A stretch of DNA of 64,000 bases, taken from NCBI RefSeq assembly GCF_027942865.1, contig NC_134509.1:18526697-18590696 (forward strand). The letters are read 5' to 3'. Origin of the DNA: Odontesthes bonariensis. Taxonomy: Eukaryota; Chordata; Actinopteri; Atheriniformes; Atherinopsidae. Of this stretch, positions 1 through 9,759 are shown piece by piece (positions within the stretch are counted from its first letter, which is position 1; every line of letters starts with the position of its first letter). The notes below the pieces were generated by a model. The model ran no database searches. It saw only the letters and a list, made by a program, of their open reading frames with translations, and had not been told where the DNA came from. A program made the translations under genes and the position numbers.

Positions 1-522
1 CCCCAATGGGGGAAATTCAAATTAGTTAAGTAGCTCAAAAAAATATTAGTATTTACAATGATTGTATATTAACAACAACAATAATAATACCAATTCTAAA
101 AAAAAATACTACTACTAACAAAGATACAGCAAAGAAAATAGGAAATACATGCAGTGATTTATTTAAACATATTTCAACATGAATATAAACCCAGAATCTG
201 AGGCAGAAACAGAGTTTGTTCAGTTCTGAGCAGCTTTAAAGTGAATATCTGGTCTGAGCTCCTTTATTCTCCAACACAGCCTGAACCCTCTCAGACGAGC
301 TTTCTGTCCTTTCTTTAAGGAGTCTTCAGGAATAGTTCTCCAGGCTTCTTGAAGGACATCCCAAAGCTCTTCTTTGGATGTGGGCTGCCTTTTGTTCCGT
401 TCTCTGTCAGGATGATCCCACACTGCTTTAATAATGTTGAGCTCTGGGCTCTGGGGAGGATTCATCCCTCCATCAGACCTGTTGCCACTGATTTTCAGTC
501 CACTTCTTGTGTCATTTGGCAC
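1..522 (-). mobile_element. Tc1-type transposon relic, 3' end of transposase
   Basis: The minus-strand frame from 522 to 220 reads as the C-terminal part of a Tc1/mariner transposase. It has the GGMNPPQSPELNIIKAVWDH block, followed by the RERNKRQPTSKEELWDVLQ helix and the WRTIPEDSLKK tail. In the family this block carries the third acidic residue of the DDE catalytic triad in the motif LNIIEAVW. Here that position is Lys, so the copy cannot be active. The N-terminal two thirds are absent. The remaining bases to position 1 are AT-rich and probably belong to the 3' non-coding end of the element, but no terminal inverted repeat is visible inside the window. Confidence 0.85.
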
Positions 523-675
523 AGCTCAGCCTTTTCTCCCTGTTTCCCTTCCTTAAGAACTTGGAAGGAGACAGAAAGAAATGAGTGCTGGAAACGTTTA
601 CTGTTAGCAACTGTCTTACATGTTGTGTCCACCTTAACCAATAGATACAATATGACGTCGCTCCGAAACAGCACA

Positions 676-748
676 GGCTCCATAGCTCAGGGGTTAGAGC
701 ACTGGTCTTGTAAACCAGGGGTCGCGAGTTCAAATCTCGCTGGGGCCT
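676..748 (+). tRNA. tRNA-Thr (TGT anticodon)
   Basis: This is a 73-nt cloverleaf. A 7-bp acceptor stem pairs GGCTCCA with TGGGGCC. The D arm is GCTC/GAGC. The anticodon stem CTGGT/ACCAG encloses loop CTTGTAA, giving anticodon TGT for threonine. The T arm GCGAG/CTCGC encloses TTCAAAT. The internal A and B box promoters are intact. A run of five T at 757-761 is a good RNA polymerase III terminator. There is no intron and no encoded CCA, as expected for a nuclear gene. All stems pair, so it looks functional and not a SINE head. Confidence 0.95.
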
Positions 749-756
749 GGACTCAC

Positions 757-761
757 TTTTT
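757..761 (+). terminator. RNA polymerase III terminator of tRNA-Thr
   Basis: Five consecutive T residues lie 9 bases after the tRNA-Thr discriminator base, the usual Pol III stop signal. Confidence 0.75.
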
Positions 762-1107
762 GATTTGTTGAGGGGAACTGTGATTAACCGCAACAAATTT
801 AGTCCCTTAAAGAAAAAAAAAATGTCCGACTCAAAACCCAAATATTTGTGCAGAACATACCCCAGGAGCTAATATAATCTAATATTAATTAAAAAATATA
901 CAATAATGACAAAATTTAAATCGGATTATTTTTTCGTTTGTTTTTGGGATTTATTCGCTATCCAGGTGGAGTGTTTGGCTTTTGGTTCACATTTGAACCT
1001 TTTACTGTGGCTAAATTGTCATGATATCTCTAACTAAAAGCTAAATAACGTAATATACGAGGCATAGATAATGTGTATGTTATTTCTGGTGTCGTTTTAT
1101 CTCTCGG

Positions 1108-1156
1108 TGGATATATTTCAGAAGAAATAAACTTTATTTCTTCTGAAATATATCCA
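1108..1156. repeat. 49-bp perfect palindrome between two tRNA genes
   Basis: The 24-nt arms at 1108-1131 and 1133-1156 are exact reverse complements with a single C between them. No other structure is recognised in the 749-1415 interval, which is AT-rich. Confidence 0.95.
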
Positions 1157-1415
1157 TTTAATAAACGATGACTCTAGCTAACAGGTTGCTAACTTCCACA
1201 GCTAGCAAGCTGCACGCTTTTGTTGGGAGGGTTTCAGTGAGCAGACATTTTATTTAATCATTTACTGTCGTAAGTACACAACTTTTAAACTTTGTTCTAC
1301 TCGGCTTGGTGCCTGTAGCGGAGTTCAGAAGGAGTGAAGCTAAAAGAACATCATAACAGGACAGCATACAGTCACATTAACTGTATTCATTGTGTTTCTG
1401 CTCATGGCCGCCAGA

Positions 1416-1488
1416 GCCCGGATAGCTCAGTCGGTAGAGCATCAGACTTTTAATCTGAGGGTCCAGGGTTCAAGTCCCTGTTCGGGCG
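1416..1488 (+). tRNA. tRNA-Lys (TTT anticodon)
   Basis: This is a 73-nt cloverleaf. The acceptor stem pairs GCCCGGA with TTCGGGC and the discriminator is G. The D arm is GCTC/GAGC. The anticodon stem TCAGA/TCTGA encloses CTTTTAA, giving anticodon TTT for lysine. The T arm CAGGG/CCCTG encloses TTCAAGT. The A and B boxes are intact. A five-T Pol III stop lies at 1494-1498. It is on the same strand as the tRNA-Thr 667 bp upstream, so this is a small two-gene tRNA group. Confidence 0.96.
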
Positions 1489-1493
1489 ATAAC

Positions 1494-1498
1494 TTTTT
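1494..1498 (+). terminator. RNA polymerase III terminator of tRNA-Lys
   Basis: A run of five T follows the tRNA-Lys discriminator base by five bases. Confidence 0.75.
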
Positions 1499-1769
1499 CC
1501 CCCTCATATAAATAATTTTGTCCCTTTTTTGTTTCACCTGATCTATTCTTTTTAAATAATACAAATAAATAAATAAAATTAACCAAAAAAAATTCTAGTG
1601 AAAATACATTCATTTACCATAATACAAAATATAGAAAATACCTTTACATAGGATATTATGTTCTAGGCTTTCAGACTTTAAACAGGACAAAAAACACATG
1701 TTAATAGTAATTAAATTACCCATGAATATGGTCACAATCTGCAAGAATATAAATAAGTATGTTATTATG

Positions 1770-2066
1770 TGTTCCAGATTCAACTCCCGGCTAGGGCCTT
1801 TGTATGCGTGGGTTCTCTCCAGGTACTCCGGCTCCCTCCCGCCGTCCAAAAACATGCATGTTAGGTTAATTGGTGTCTCTAAATTGTCCCTAGGAGTGAG
1901 TGTGTGTGGTTGTTCGTCTCATTTGTCTCTGTGTGGCCCTGTGTTGGACTGGCGGCCTGTCCAGGGTGTACCCCGCCTCTCGCCTGATGACTGCTGGGAT
2001 TGGCTCCAGCCCCCCACGACCCGACCGACGGATTCAGCGGGTATAGAAAATGGATGGATGGATGTT
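1770..2066 (+). mobile_element. L2-type retroposon 3' end or SINE with an L2-like tail
   Basis: The stretch contains the widespread fish block with TTAATTGGTGTCTCTAAATT, then GTGTTGGACTGGCGGCCTGT and GGGATTGGCTCCAGCC. It ends in a short (GGAT)n tail at about 2050-2066. A tRNA-like B box (GTTCCAGATTC) near 1774 suggests a SINE head, but the left part is degenerate. The tail position sets the orientation as plus. A shorter relic of the same kind of tail (AGCAGGTATAGAAAATAAA) is seen at about 56098-56122. Confidence 0.75.
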
Positions 2067-2679
2067 ATTATGTTGGTTTTATGATGAGGTTAATTTTATA
2101 TGCCAATTACAAATATCAGGTCAATGCAGATGTGCTTTAGGGCACTATGGGGGGTATTTGGAGTTTATTTTTGCCCTCTGGGTGAGTCCAGTGTCTCACT
2201 AATTGCATCTCCTTTTAGAGGGTTAGGGTTACTGGGTTATGGGGAGGGACCCTTTAAGCCAAGATGCTGTCCCAACACTTGCCTGGACGTTTTACTGCCT
2301 AAACCTGGAAGAATTAAAGAAAAAAAAAGCAGAAGAAAACACTGATGAGGTTTTAATCCAAACAAAATGTGGGAAGTAAATACTGGGTGGGTCACAATGC
2401 CCCTCCAGACATTTCTATGTGTAATCAGAAGAAAAACTTCTGTCCCAGGACACAAATGATGAGATAACATTTAATGAAGTTTAAACAAACTTCTGTAAAA
2501 CTGTAAAAGTTGTCCACAATCAATTCTCCGTGATATTTCTCTTGCAAAGCTGCACAACTCTTCCCCGTCTCACACTGAGACGATCTAAACTGTTCCAGTT
2601 ACTGTCCGATCCAGCAGCTTATCTGTTTAAACCAAGTGAAACTAAATTAAGCTTCCGGGCCTTTGAGAAATCAGAAGCG
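2067..2679. other. Intergenic, nothing recognised
   Basis: No tRNA, coding exon or known repeat is recognised here. The rightmost part is immediately downstream of the minus-strand Ig gene and its polyadenylation signal. Confidence 0.5.
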
Positions 2680-2685
2680 TTTATT
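2680..2685 (-). terminator. Polyadenylation signal AATAAA of the Ig-domain gene
   Basis: AATAAA reads on the minus strand 60 bases after the stop codon of the Ig-domain gene. This is a normal position for a short 3' UTR and supports the gene being, or having recently been, expressed. Confidence 0.6.
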
Positions 2686-2744
2686 GAAAAATAATTCAAT
2701 AAGTTAATGAAAGAACAGGCTACATATCTTAATTCTACAGTCAG

Positions 2745-5246
2745 TTAGTCATTGAAATCAGTCGCACACGAGTCATTGGGAGCGCAGTCTTGTCTTTGCA
2801 GGCGTCGCTGGCAGTAGTTCTCGCTGGTCGGCGTCTTCTTCCTCTGTTTAGTTTTCCAGTGAGTGATGCAAACAGCCAGCATCATAATCAGCAGCCCAGA
2901 ACCCACAGCGACACAGTACCAGTGTTGGAGGAGAAACCGAGCGGAACCTGCAGGCGTGACTGAGGACACAGAGAACAAAACGAGTCTGATTGTTACATAT
3001 GATAAACCGAAGTGCTGTGTTTGCTCACATATAATCACATATTTCCAGAAAACAGCCTCTCTGCAGGGCCTTTCGAGGTGTTCTCATGATGTGCTTCTAA
3101 ACGGTCACATGTGCTGATTCGTACAGAGCCGAGCCAATCTCCAAAGCGTGACTGTTAACTTGTTGTCAGGGATTTGGTAGCAGTTTAGGAGCTTTGCCAT
3201 CAGTGCTTCTTCAGATAAACAACACATCAAAGAAGAGCGTGCTGGCTGAGACCCAAAGATGCCTACGAACCAGATGGCTGCAGTCTCTGTCTGTCTGGTG
3301 CAGAGACGACACAACGCTGAGAGACACGTGCAGGGAAGGCCGTGATAATTCCTCCAAAAACCGAGCATGACAAGTCAAATAAAGAACAAGATCTCCCTTC
3401 CAGACCAAAACAGCAACGATTGTTACATTTGCTTTTATTTCATTACAGTTTAATTTATTTTGTAACACACATCACACATTCTTATATTTCAGGCTACAAC
3501 AGAGTGAATCTTCTCCCACTTTGTAACGTTTCCTTCTCCCAACACTTGAAGATGTTCTGACACTAAGGGTGCCAAGTGATGGAGAGTTTCAGCTGTTATT
3601 TTGTCCCGTTCTTCCTGCAAACACGTCTCCAGGTGTGCAGCAGCACGGGGTGGTGGTTGTTTCAGAGTTTAGGGACAGGTCAGGACTGCAGGCAGGCCAG
3701 TCCAGCACCCGGACCCTCCTCTTCCTCAGCCATGCCTTTGGAACGTGTGCGGAATGTGCTTTTACATGGTCTGCTTGAACAATGCACGGACGTCCCTGGA
3801 ACAGATGTGTTCTTGAAGGCAGCATATGTTGCTGTAAAATCTCAGTGAGCTTTTCTGCATTAATGCTGCCATCACAGAAGTGGAAATGAGCTTTGCTCAT
3901 TCGGGCCCTGATCCAACCCCATACCATCCCAGAGCCTGGCTGCAGGGACTGGTTGCTGACAGCAGTCTGGATGCTCCTTTTGCTCTTTGCTCCATTTCTT
4001 CCAACAAAGATCTGGAACACTGATGGCTCTGACCACAGCACACGTTTCCACCGTGTGACGCTCCATCCCAGACGCCTCCGAGCCCAGAGAAGTGGACGCC
4101 GCCTCTGGACCAGGTTAACATCAGGCTTCTTCTCTGCACAGTAAAGTCTGTGAATGGAACTCTGGATCGTAGTGCTGGACAAAGGTTTCCCACAGTAATC
4201 CCTCGTCCATGTGCTTCTATCAGCTGTTGATGAATGAGGGTTCTTGATGCAGCGCCGTCTGAGGGATCAGAGATCACGGGGGTCCAGCTTAGGCTTGCTC
4301 CCTTGCCCTTTACACTGAAACTCCTCCAGATTCCTTGAATGCTTTAATAATGTTCTGCTCTATAGAGGGAGAAATATGCAAATACCTTCCAGTCTTTCTC
4401 TGAGGATCATTGTTTTAAACACATTTGTGGGCAAACTGGAGATCCGGTCACTTGTTTGAACAAACATTTTCTAAAATCTTTTTTCATCAATTTTTCATCT
4501 GACCTCATTAAAAGTTCTAAACTGCCACTTTCCAAACTGTTTTTGGGATGTGTTGCAAGCCTGAAACGCATAAATGGATGTGTATTATATATATAAATGA
4601 AATACAGCCAAATCATGAAATATCATGAGTTCATATTGTCTTCGGTAAAATGAGATCATTATTTTTCCATTTTGTCTAATTTGAGGTTATATGAAATAGT
4701 TTTGAATGTGACTGCCATCTAAACTGAATCTGGATTCATAATTTGCTGAAATCTAAGCGTTCGTGAAGTCTGAGCATCCATCAAACAGGTTTTACTCACA
4801 ACATATGTCCATAGATGCACTTACCCTGAAGCTCGGTTCCTTTCCCAACTACTACACATGTGTTCACACTGGCAACACAGTAGTACAGGCCCAGGTCTCC
4901 CTCCTCAACTCCTGAGATCCTCAGAGCCAGGGACCGGTTTGTCAAGCTCACTGAGAACCGAGGACTGAGCCGAAACCCTGGAGGAAAACATTTCATCATG
5001 CGTATGAACTCGCACAGATCTGACCCATCACGGTAGTGTTCCTGTGATCACCTTGGACCGGCTGTCCCTCTCTGAGGCTGGTGCAGGTGACCACCGTTGG
5101 GGGGAGGTCTGGGTTCTGCTTGAGCCACGTTGTGTCGTAAAGGTAGGAGATGTTACAGACCAGAGTGACCGTTGAGCCAAACTGGACGTGTTGGACCTCT
5201 GCAGCCGGCACAAACAGCATCCAGAACTCAGTGAGGGGAATGAAAC
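2745..5246 (-). CDS. Single V-set Ig-domain transmembrane protein, frameshifted in its V exon
   Basis: Two exons are visible on the minus strand. The V exon (5246-4825) follows the acceptor TGATCTCCTCAG. It encodes a V-set domain with the first Cys in STVTLVC, the Trp in TTWLKQ, then RFSVSL, and the second Cys in GDLGLYYC. It ends in a J-like strand VVVGKGTELQ and the donor GTAAGT. The terminal exon (2959-2745) follows the acceptor TGTCCTCAG and joins in phase 1. It encodes a short stalk, a hydrophobic span (CVAVGSGLLIMMLAVCI), a basic KTKQRKK stop-transfer segment and a tail of about 35 residues. The tail has one Tyr (ENYCQR) that does not fit ITIM or ITAM. The V half ending in GQPVQGDH and the half beginning near EFIRMMKC lie in different frames. 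A one-base shift between about 5027 and 5052 breaks the domain, so this is a pseudogene, a null allele or a read error. No convincing leader exon was found. The V plus J-like layout recalls teleost NITR-like or other V-set receptors; the family is inferred. Confidence 0.7.
3545..4440 (-). mobile_element. Tc1-like transposon relic inside the Ig gene intron
   Basis: Minus-strand frames encode a degraded Tc1-like transposase. Recognisable pieces are TLIHQQLIEAHGRGITVGN, RVLWSEPSVFQIFVGRNG, GSGMVWGWI, GRPCIVQADHVKAHSA and RVRVLDWPACSPDLS. The N-terminal part (near 4277-4130) and the rest are in different frames. The family's first acidic catalytic position in LWSDES-type motifs reads Glu here, and the C-terminal acidic block is lost. 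The element is therefore dead. It lies in the intron between the V exon (to 4825) and the transmembrane exon (from 2959), on the same strand as the host gene. The 4290-4440 stretch appears to be its non-coding end. Confidence 0.8.
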
Positions 5247-7150
5247 CTGAGGAGATCAAATGGACATCACCTTCATCAAAGTAGAACAGGTTTAATCTGG
5301 AAACAAGGAGTGAACCGGAACCAACATGACAGAACAACACGGTGATGAAGCCACGGGGCTTCTGGATTCATCTGCTGTCTCCCTGACCATCATGTCCTCA
5401 GTTTGGATGCCTGAAGAGTCTCAGTGGTCCCACATTTCATCCTTTTCACAGTTTTTAAGGACGCTGAGCTCCTTAAGGTTTAGAAAAGGTTCCTACCTTT
5501 CCTTGATTCATGTCTCTGGGACATCATAGTTTGTTTTCATCCTAATATGCAGTCCAGATTGATGGATCCTGCACAGGTGTATGTGATTATTTCCTGTTTT
5601 ACTCAGTAGACTGGCCCAAGCTCATCATTAAGGTGGGCTCATAGGCCTGGTGCTGTCTCTGTCTCTGTCTCTGTCTCTGTCTCTGTCTCTGTCTCTGTCT
5701 CTGTCTCTGTCTCTGTCTCTGTCTCTGTCTCTGTCTCTGTACCAGGACCAGGACCAGGACCAGGAAACACTTTCACTGTCATTAGATACTGTTTTCAAGC
5801 TGTAATTTTTCACACAAGTAGAACGTTTTTGTTTCAGAAGGACTCCAGAAGTTTTCCCATCTTAATTCTCCATCATCCATCAAACTGTGTTTCTCCATTT
5901 TTAAGCTCAGCCTTCTTTCTTTATTTGACTGTAAAACGAATAGCTGCAGCTCAGAAATGTCCTCTCAGACACAACATGTGAAGGTAATTTATACTTTCAC
6001 TCATGGGAAGATTCCCCTGCTACTGACAGGCATGATCAGCACTATTTAACTCTATTTTAACTCCTTTTTGCAAAGTCTGGAATGTAACTTATGTTCATTG
6101 AAATGGAAAAGCTCTTTGATATTTTAGTAAGACTGTAATTCATGGCAGGCGGTTTTTTCTGTGGCTGTTCACAGAGCCTCCTCCACAGCCTCTGGTGTCT
6201 CTCGTGGATCTAATTCATTTACTTTCCTAGAGTTTCTCAGCTGGCGTCACATGTACGAATACATTTAAAGTTTGACATGATGCAGATGACACAACATTTT
6301 CTCCTGAACTTAAAACTCACGACTCAACCTGTTACCAGTTTATTTCACGTCACTTTCACGCTATTCTGTACATGTTCCAGATTTCTTTACCCTGACCATG
6401 AAACATTTATAGATCCTTTTTGAACTGTACCTGCTGTCATGTCCTTACAGTGCAGTCTGACATCTGTTAAAGTCTCATCTTGTGCACCCTTTAGCAGATT
6501 TCTTTTGTAGTGAAATCATCCAGTAATGTTTAATATTTGAAGTAATCAGCCACTACATTTACAGCTCATTCATCAAGCAGATCACATTGATCATTCTCAT
6601 CCGTCCATTCACAGGAGTCAACTTTGATCTATTGTGAAGTGGAATTTCTGTCTAAATTCTTGGTCTGCTGTAAGAGTCGTGCATTACTCACACACAAGGA
6701 TGGTCTTGATCCAGTAAGTCTTCATCTTGTGTCTTTATTTTTCTTTGTGCTTGATGCCCCAATGCTTCGGTTGAACACACCACATCGACTTCCTTCTGAG
6801 GGAAGTCACTGTTTCCACTGAAAGCCCACTTCTGAATTCTCCCTGTACGGACAACCTCTTTCACTTTGGCATGAGACAAGAGGTCCTTCTTATTCTTCTT
6901 TAGTTGTTAACGTGTGCTTTACTGTTTAAAGTCTTTGTTTGAGCTCAGAACTTTAATATATAAGACAATGCTTTTGTTTTACTTCTGTATTATAGTTTAT
7001 CTACTCTCAGCTTTAAGGAAAATCTGTACATTTTTGTTTGCACGTTTCCAGTATTTGAACAGTTTCTGTAGTTTTATTGGTATTTTCATCTGACATATGA
7101 GGTGTTACACAAATAAAATTCAAACACTAATTTTCCACCAGTGCATCTGG
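5247..7150. other. Sequence upstream of the Ig gene, mostly unassigned
   Basis: The missing leader exon of the minus-strand Ig gene should lie here. No hydrophobic ATG exon with a phase-1 donor was found. The only clear feature is the microsatellite at 5653-5764. Confidence 0.4.
5653..5764. repeat. Compound microsatellite (CTGTCT)n then (ACCAGG)n
   Basis: About 88 bp of uninterrupted hexamer CTGTCT is followed by about four units of ACCAGG. On the minus strand it translates as Arg-Asp and Trp-Ser repeats. That open frame is a by-product of the repeat and not a gene. Confidence 0.95.
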
Positions 7151-7158
7151 TGAAAGAG

Positions 7159-7173
7159 GACGTCACAGGAAGC
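7159..7173 (+). promoter_or_regulatory. CRE-like GACGTCAC next to an ETS-like CAGGAAGC
   Basis: GACGTCAC (7159-7166) overlaps the start of CAGGAAGC (7166-7173) about 100 bp before the ATG of a candidate first exon. CREB/ATF and ETS sites are common in TATA-less vertebrate promoters. No TATA box is seen. The promoter role is inferred from position and motif only. Confidence 0.3.
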
Positions 7174-7266
7174 AAAAACCACAAAGTTAACAGGTATTCT
7201 GAAAGCTACTTTCACACGAGACAAAAATAGCAGCCGTCACTCTTTTGTGTGAAAAGAACAGAGACG

Positions 7267-7332
7267 ATGGAAGAAAACATCGAGCCGAACCTACATCAGA
7301 AGCTTTGCTTGGATCTGGTGAAAGCTTATGAC
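7267..7332 (+). CDS. Possible first coding exon of an unidentified gene
   Basis: An ATG in fair context (GAGACGATGG) opens a 22-codon frame beginning MEENIEPNLHQ and ending LVKAYD. It stops exactly at a consensus splice donor (GAC then GTAAGC). The peptide is acidic at its start and looks protein-like, and a CRE/ETS cluster lies about 100 bp upstream. I do not recognise the product, and no continuing exon is visible before the repeats that begin near 7920. It may be the first exon of a gene whose other exons I could not see, a displaced fragment, or chance. Confidence 0.25.
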
Positions 7333-7929
7333 GTAAGCCGTTTGAAAGAGATAACATGATATGACTCGAGAGGATTCGAGAGTTTCTGTGCAACTTCCCC
7401 AGTTGCAAGAGGAAGTTGGTTAGAAAGGGATCATGGCAGAACAGTACTGACTTATCTTAATCATTACTGGTCCGCATACTTTAAGAGAAGAAATATGGTT
7501 AAAGAGACGTAACCTACATGGTACTAATACGCTGAGTTACAGATGTTTGACGGTAGAATGTGTGCAACAGATGTAATGAGACACAAACTTACATAAGAGT
7601 TCATAAACGGTCTCCCTTTGCAACTTTCACCACTTTTTATGTGTGGGGAGTCCATCTTGGATTTGAAGTCAGGTTTGGTGAGGTTCCTCTGACTTTCCGA
7701 GTTGGAAATCCATCTTTGGGAGGAGTTCCAGTTGATTTCCCCAACTGGGAACTTAGAAGTTCTGACATCTGAGCTCAAATGCACCAACTGATATGGTGCT
7801 GGGCTGTTTTGCAGTAACTCCCCACCAGCTAGTTTAGAACTGAAGAAGAAGTTCAGTTTCCCTAATTCAAGCTCCTAAAATGACCATGACCTGGGGTCCT
7901 ATTGAATCGTCTCTCTGTCTTCAGAACCT

Positions 7930-8260
7930 TCCTCAGTAGCCGCATTCGGACAGAGCAGTTCTAAGAACGCAGTTCTAAGAACGCAGTCGTACAGAGAGGG
8001 GGATCGCAGGTGCAGGGCTCATTTAAATATGATTTGCAAATTTAAGTAGGGGCGTGGACAGGGAGGAGTCGGGTGCTCCGACATGTGCGCTCAATTCCAC
8101 GTTGATTGGGATGTACAAACGAAATGTGCTTGGATTGATGCGTGCGCACAGATTCATACATCTGACGTTGGAGGGCATTTGGGTTTGAGCGTACGCCATG
8201 GTTCAGTAGGAAATCCACGCAAGTCTTTGTACATGAGGCCCCAGGATGCCAAGATAAGAG
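7930..8260. mobile_element. Probable DNA-transposon relic
   Basis: The left part holds two copies of the palindromic unit CAGTTCTAAGAACG, and the right part ends in TTTGTACATGAGGCCCC, an ending common to short fish DNA transposons. Superfamily and exact limits cannot be fixed by eye. Confidence 0.35.
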
Positions 8261-8509
8261 CTGGTCCAAAAACTGAAAGGAGACACAAAGGAACAAAGGA
8301 AACACCGGACCATCCTCTATGAGAGACAAGAGATAATTCCATCCCACACTTCCTTGCGGCAGCAGCTTTTATAGCGACGCTCGATTATCTTCATTCAGTC
8401 TCTGTGATTTCACTTTTCTTGATTTTTCTCTCTTTGATTCCTGAGTAATATTCTATAATATCATCAACATGATATATATGGAATAGTTTATTTTAGGAGG
8501 AAGAAACCA

Positions 8510-9200
8510 ACGCACACCAGAAGTTTCGAGGTGCAGGTAGCGGGTACTAGTTCACTTCAAAGGGGAAGATACCGCACACTCTTGTCCATCATGCTGAATT
8601 TATTGTACAAACAACGTTTCGGCCAGTGTGGCCTTTCTCAAGTTTTTACAAAAGTTTTTACACAAGCAAAGTGAAAACACCTCTTATAAATTGTCCTCTA
8701 GTTTGTGATTGGTTGACAACAATCAGTTAATTAGTCCCATGACACCTGCCAATCAAGGTGGAGTCTCGTCACACATTATCAATCACATATGTTTACATTG
8801 GCAAATAGTGTCAAAAGGACAGGAAACAGATTTAGACAATTTATAAGTATTGAAAGAAAAAAGAAAAACATAAACATAATAATACACCAGCCCCTGTGAG
8901 TGCAAAAGATCCAAATACCAAGTGGTCTATATACAATATAGTCCCATGATGGGAAGACAAAATAATATAAAGACAATACTTGCAATGTTTAAATCAGGCC
9001 ACTAGGGGCCGTCATAAAAAGCATTGTATCACCCTGTCAACCCATCAAAAGAGTCCAGACCTGCAGAGTAACAATGAGTCTAGTTAGAGAAAACATTTCA
9101 GTTCAAATTCCACATTTAAACCAAAAGGAATTAATGTCCTAAGGGAATGAATATAATAATTTTCTCTCTGAGATAGTAGACGTTCAAGGTTATATATGGA
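8510..9200 (-). mobile_element. Penelope-like element, 3' end with hammerhead-like core
   Basis: On the minus strand, 9192-9084 encodes the last residues of a Penelope-like retroelement protein. LERLLSQRENYYI is followed by HSLRTLIPFGLNVEFELK and a stop, matching the REKYWI...LNTLxPxGLN ending known for the GIY-YIG end of this family. About 440 bp further on (8642-8614) lies AAAGGCCACACTGGCCGAAA, a GGCC/GGCC stem closed by ACACT and followed by GAAACGTT. That is the stem II plus GAAAC half of the hammerhead motif carried by Penelope terminal repeats. The usual CTGATGA strand has decayed to TTGAGAA. AATAAA occurs just beyond. The reverse transcriptase is missing, so this is a 5'-truncated copy. 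Confidence 0.6.
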
Positions 9201-9492
9201 ATAGTTAACATGCAAGAACGTGATCAAATTACAACATATTAAGTATCTAAAGCGATTTTTGTAGAATATTTATCTGTAGTCTCAGTGCTGCAGACCCACA
9301 TCACAGCTGAGTGGTTGGATTATTGTTGCAGCTGGTTGTGTCTTTAAGGATTTTTCTGAAAATCCTCCCTTAATCCCACTACGTTTTCGACCAGGTCAGG
9401 GGAAACAGCTGAGGAAAAGAGACAGGAGGTCATTTCTTTAAACTATTTGGATGCCTGAAAATCCACACCGACATCTCTGAGCGTGGATACTT

Positions 9493-9506
9493 CCAGTAGG
9501 TGGCAG
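9493..9506 (+). promoter_or_regulatory. CTCF-like motif upstream of the S6 kinase gene
   Basis: CCAGTAGGTGGCAG fits every position of the degenerate CTCF core CCASYAGRKGGCAS, plus strand. It lies about 270 bp upstream of the presumed exon 1 donor of the S6 kinase gene. Occupancy is not shown by sequence. Confidence 0.55.
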
Positions 9507-9599
9507 GAGTACAACGTCGATGCTGCCAACTGCCGTTAAATGTCAAAGAAGAAGAAGAAGAGGTGACAGAAGAAGACGCAGCACTCAGCAGTTTCCTGT

Positions 9600-9759
9600 T
9601 GTCCGGATGAACATGAAGGGATGCCCACACCTGTCTGTGTCGTTGTCAGTTTGTTTATGAGTGATGACAGCCTCCCCCGGTTGTGTTTAAAACCCGCTTT
9701 TCTTTAACTGTTGACCTGAGATCACCGGAGAGTGTCATCGGATGACGGCGCGCTGACAG
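9600..9759 (+). promoter_or_regulatory. Presumed promoter and non-coding exon 1 of the S6 kinase gene
   Basis: A GC-richer stretch ends in CAG followed by the donor GTGAAA at 9760. Splicing from 9759 to the acceptor at 11614 would give ACAGGATGGCA around the start codon, with a purine at -3 and G at +4. The stretch includes a minimal upstream frame of four codons plus stop (9742-9756, MTAR). No TATA box is present. The transcription start cannot be placed by eye. Confidence 0.4.

Noticed and set aside
5628-5813. Minus-strand frame rich in Arg-Asp and Trp-Ser repeats
   Set aside because: It is the translation of the (CTGTCT)n and (ACCAGG)n microsatellite, with no splice or domain support.
8998-9015. 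CTCF-like CCACTAGGGGCCGTC
   Set aside because: The GGGGCC core departs from GGGGGC at a key position, and it lies inside the Penelope element. Too weak to list.
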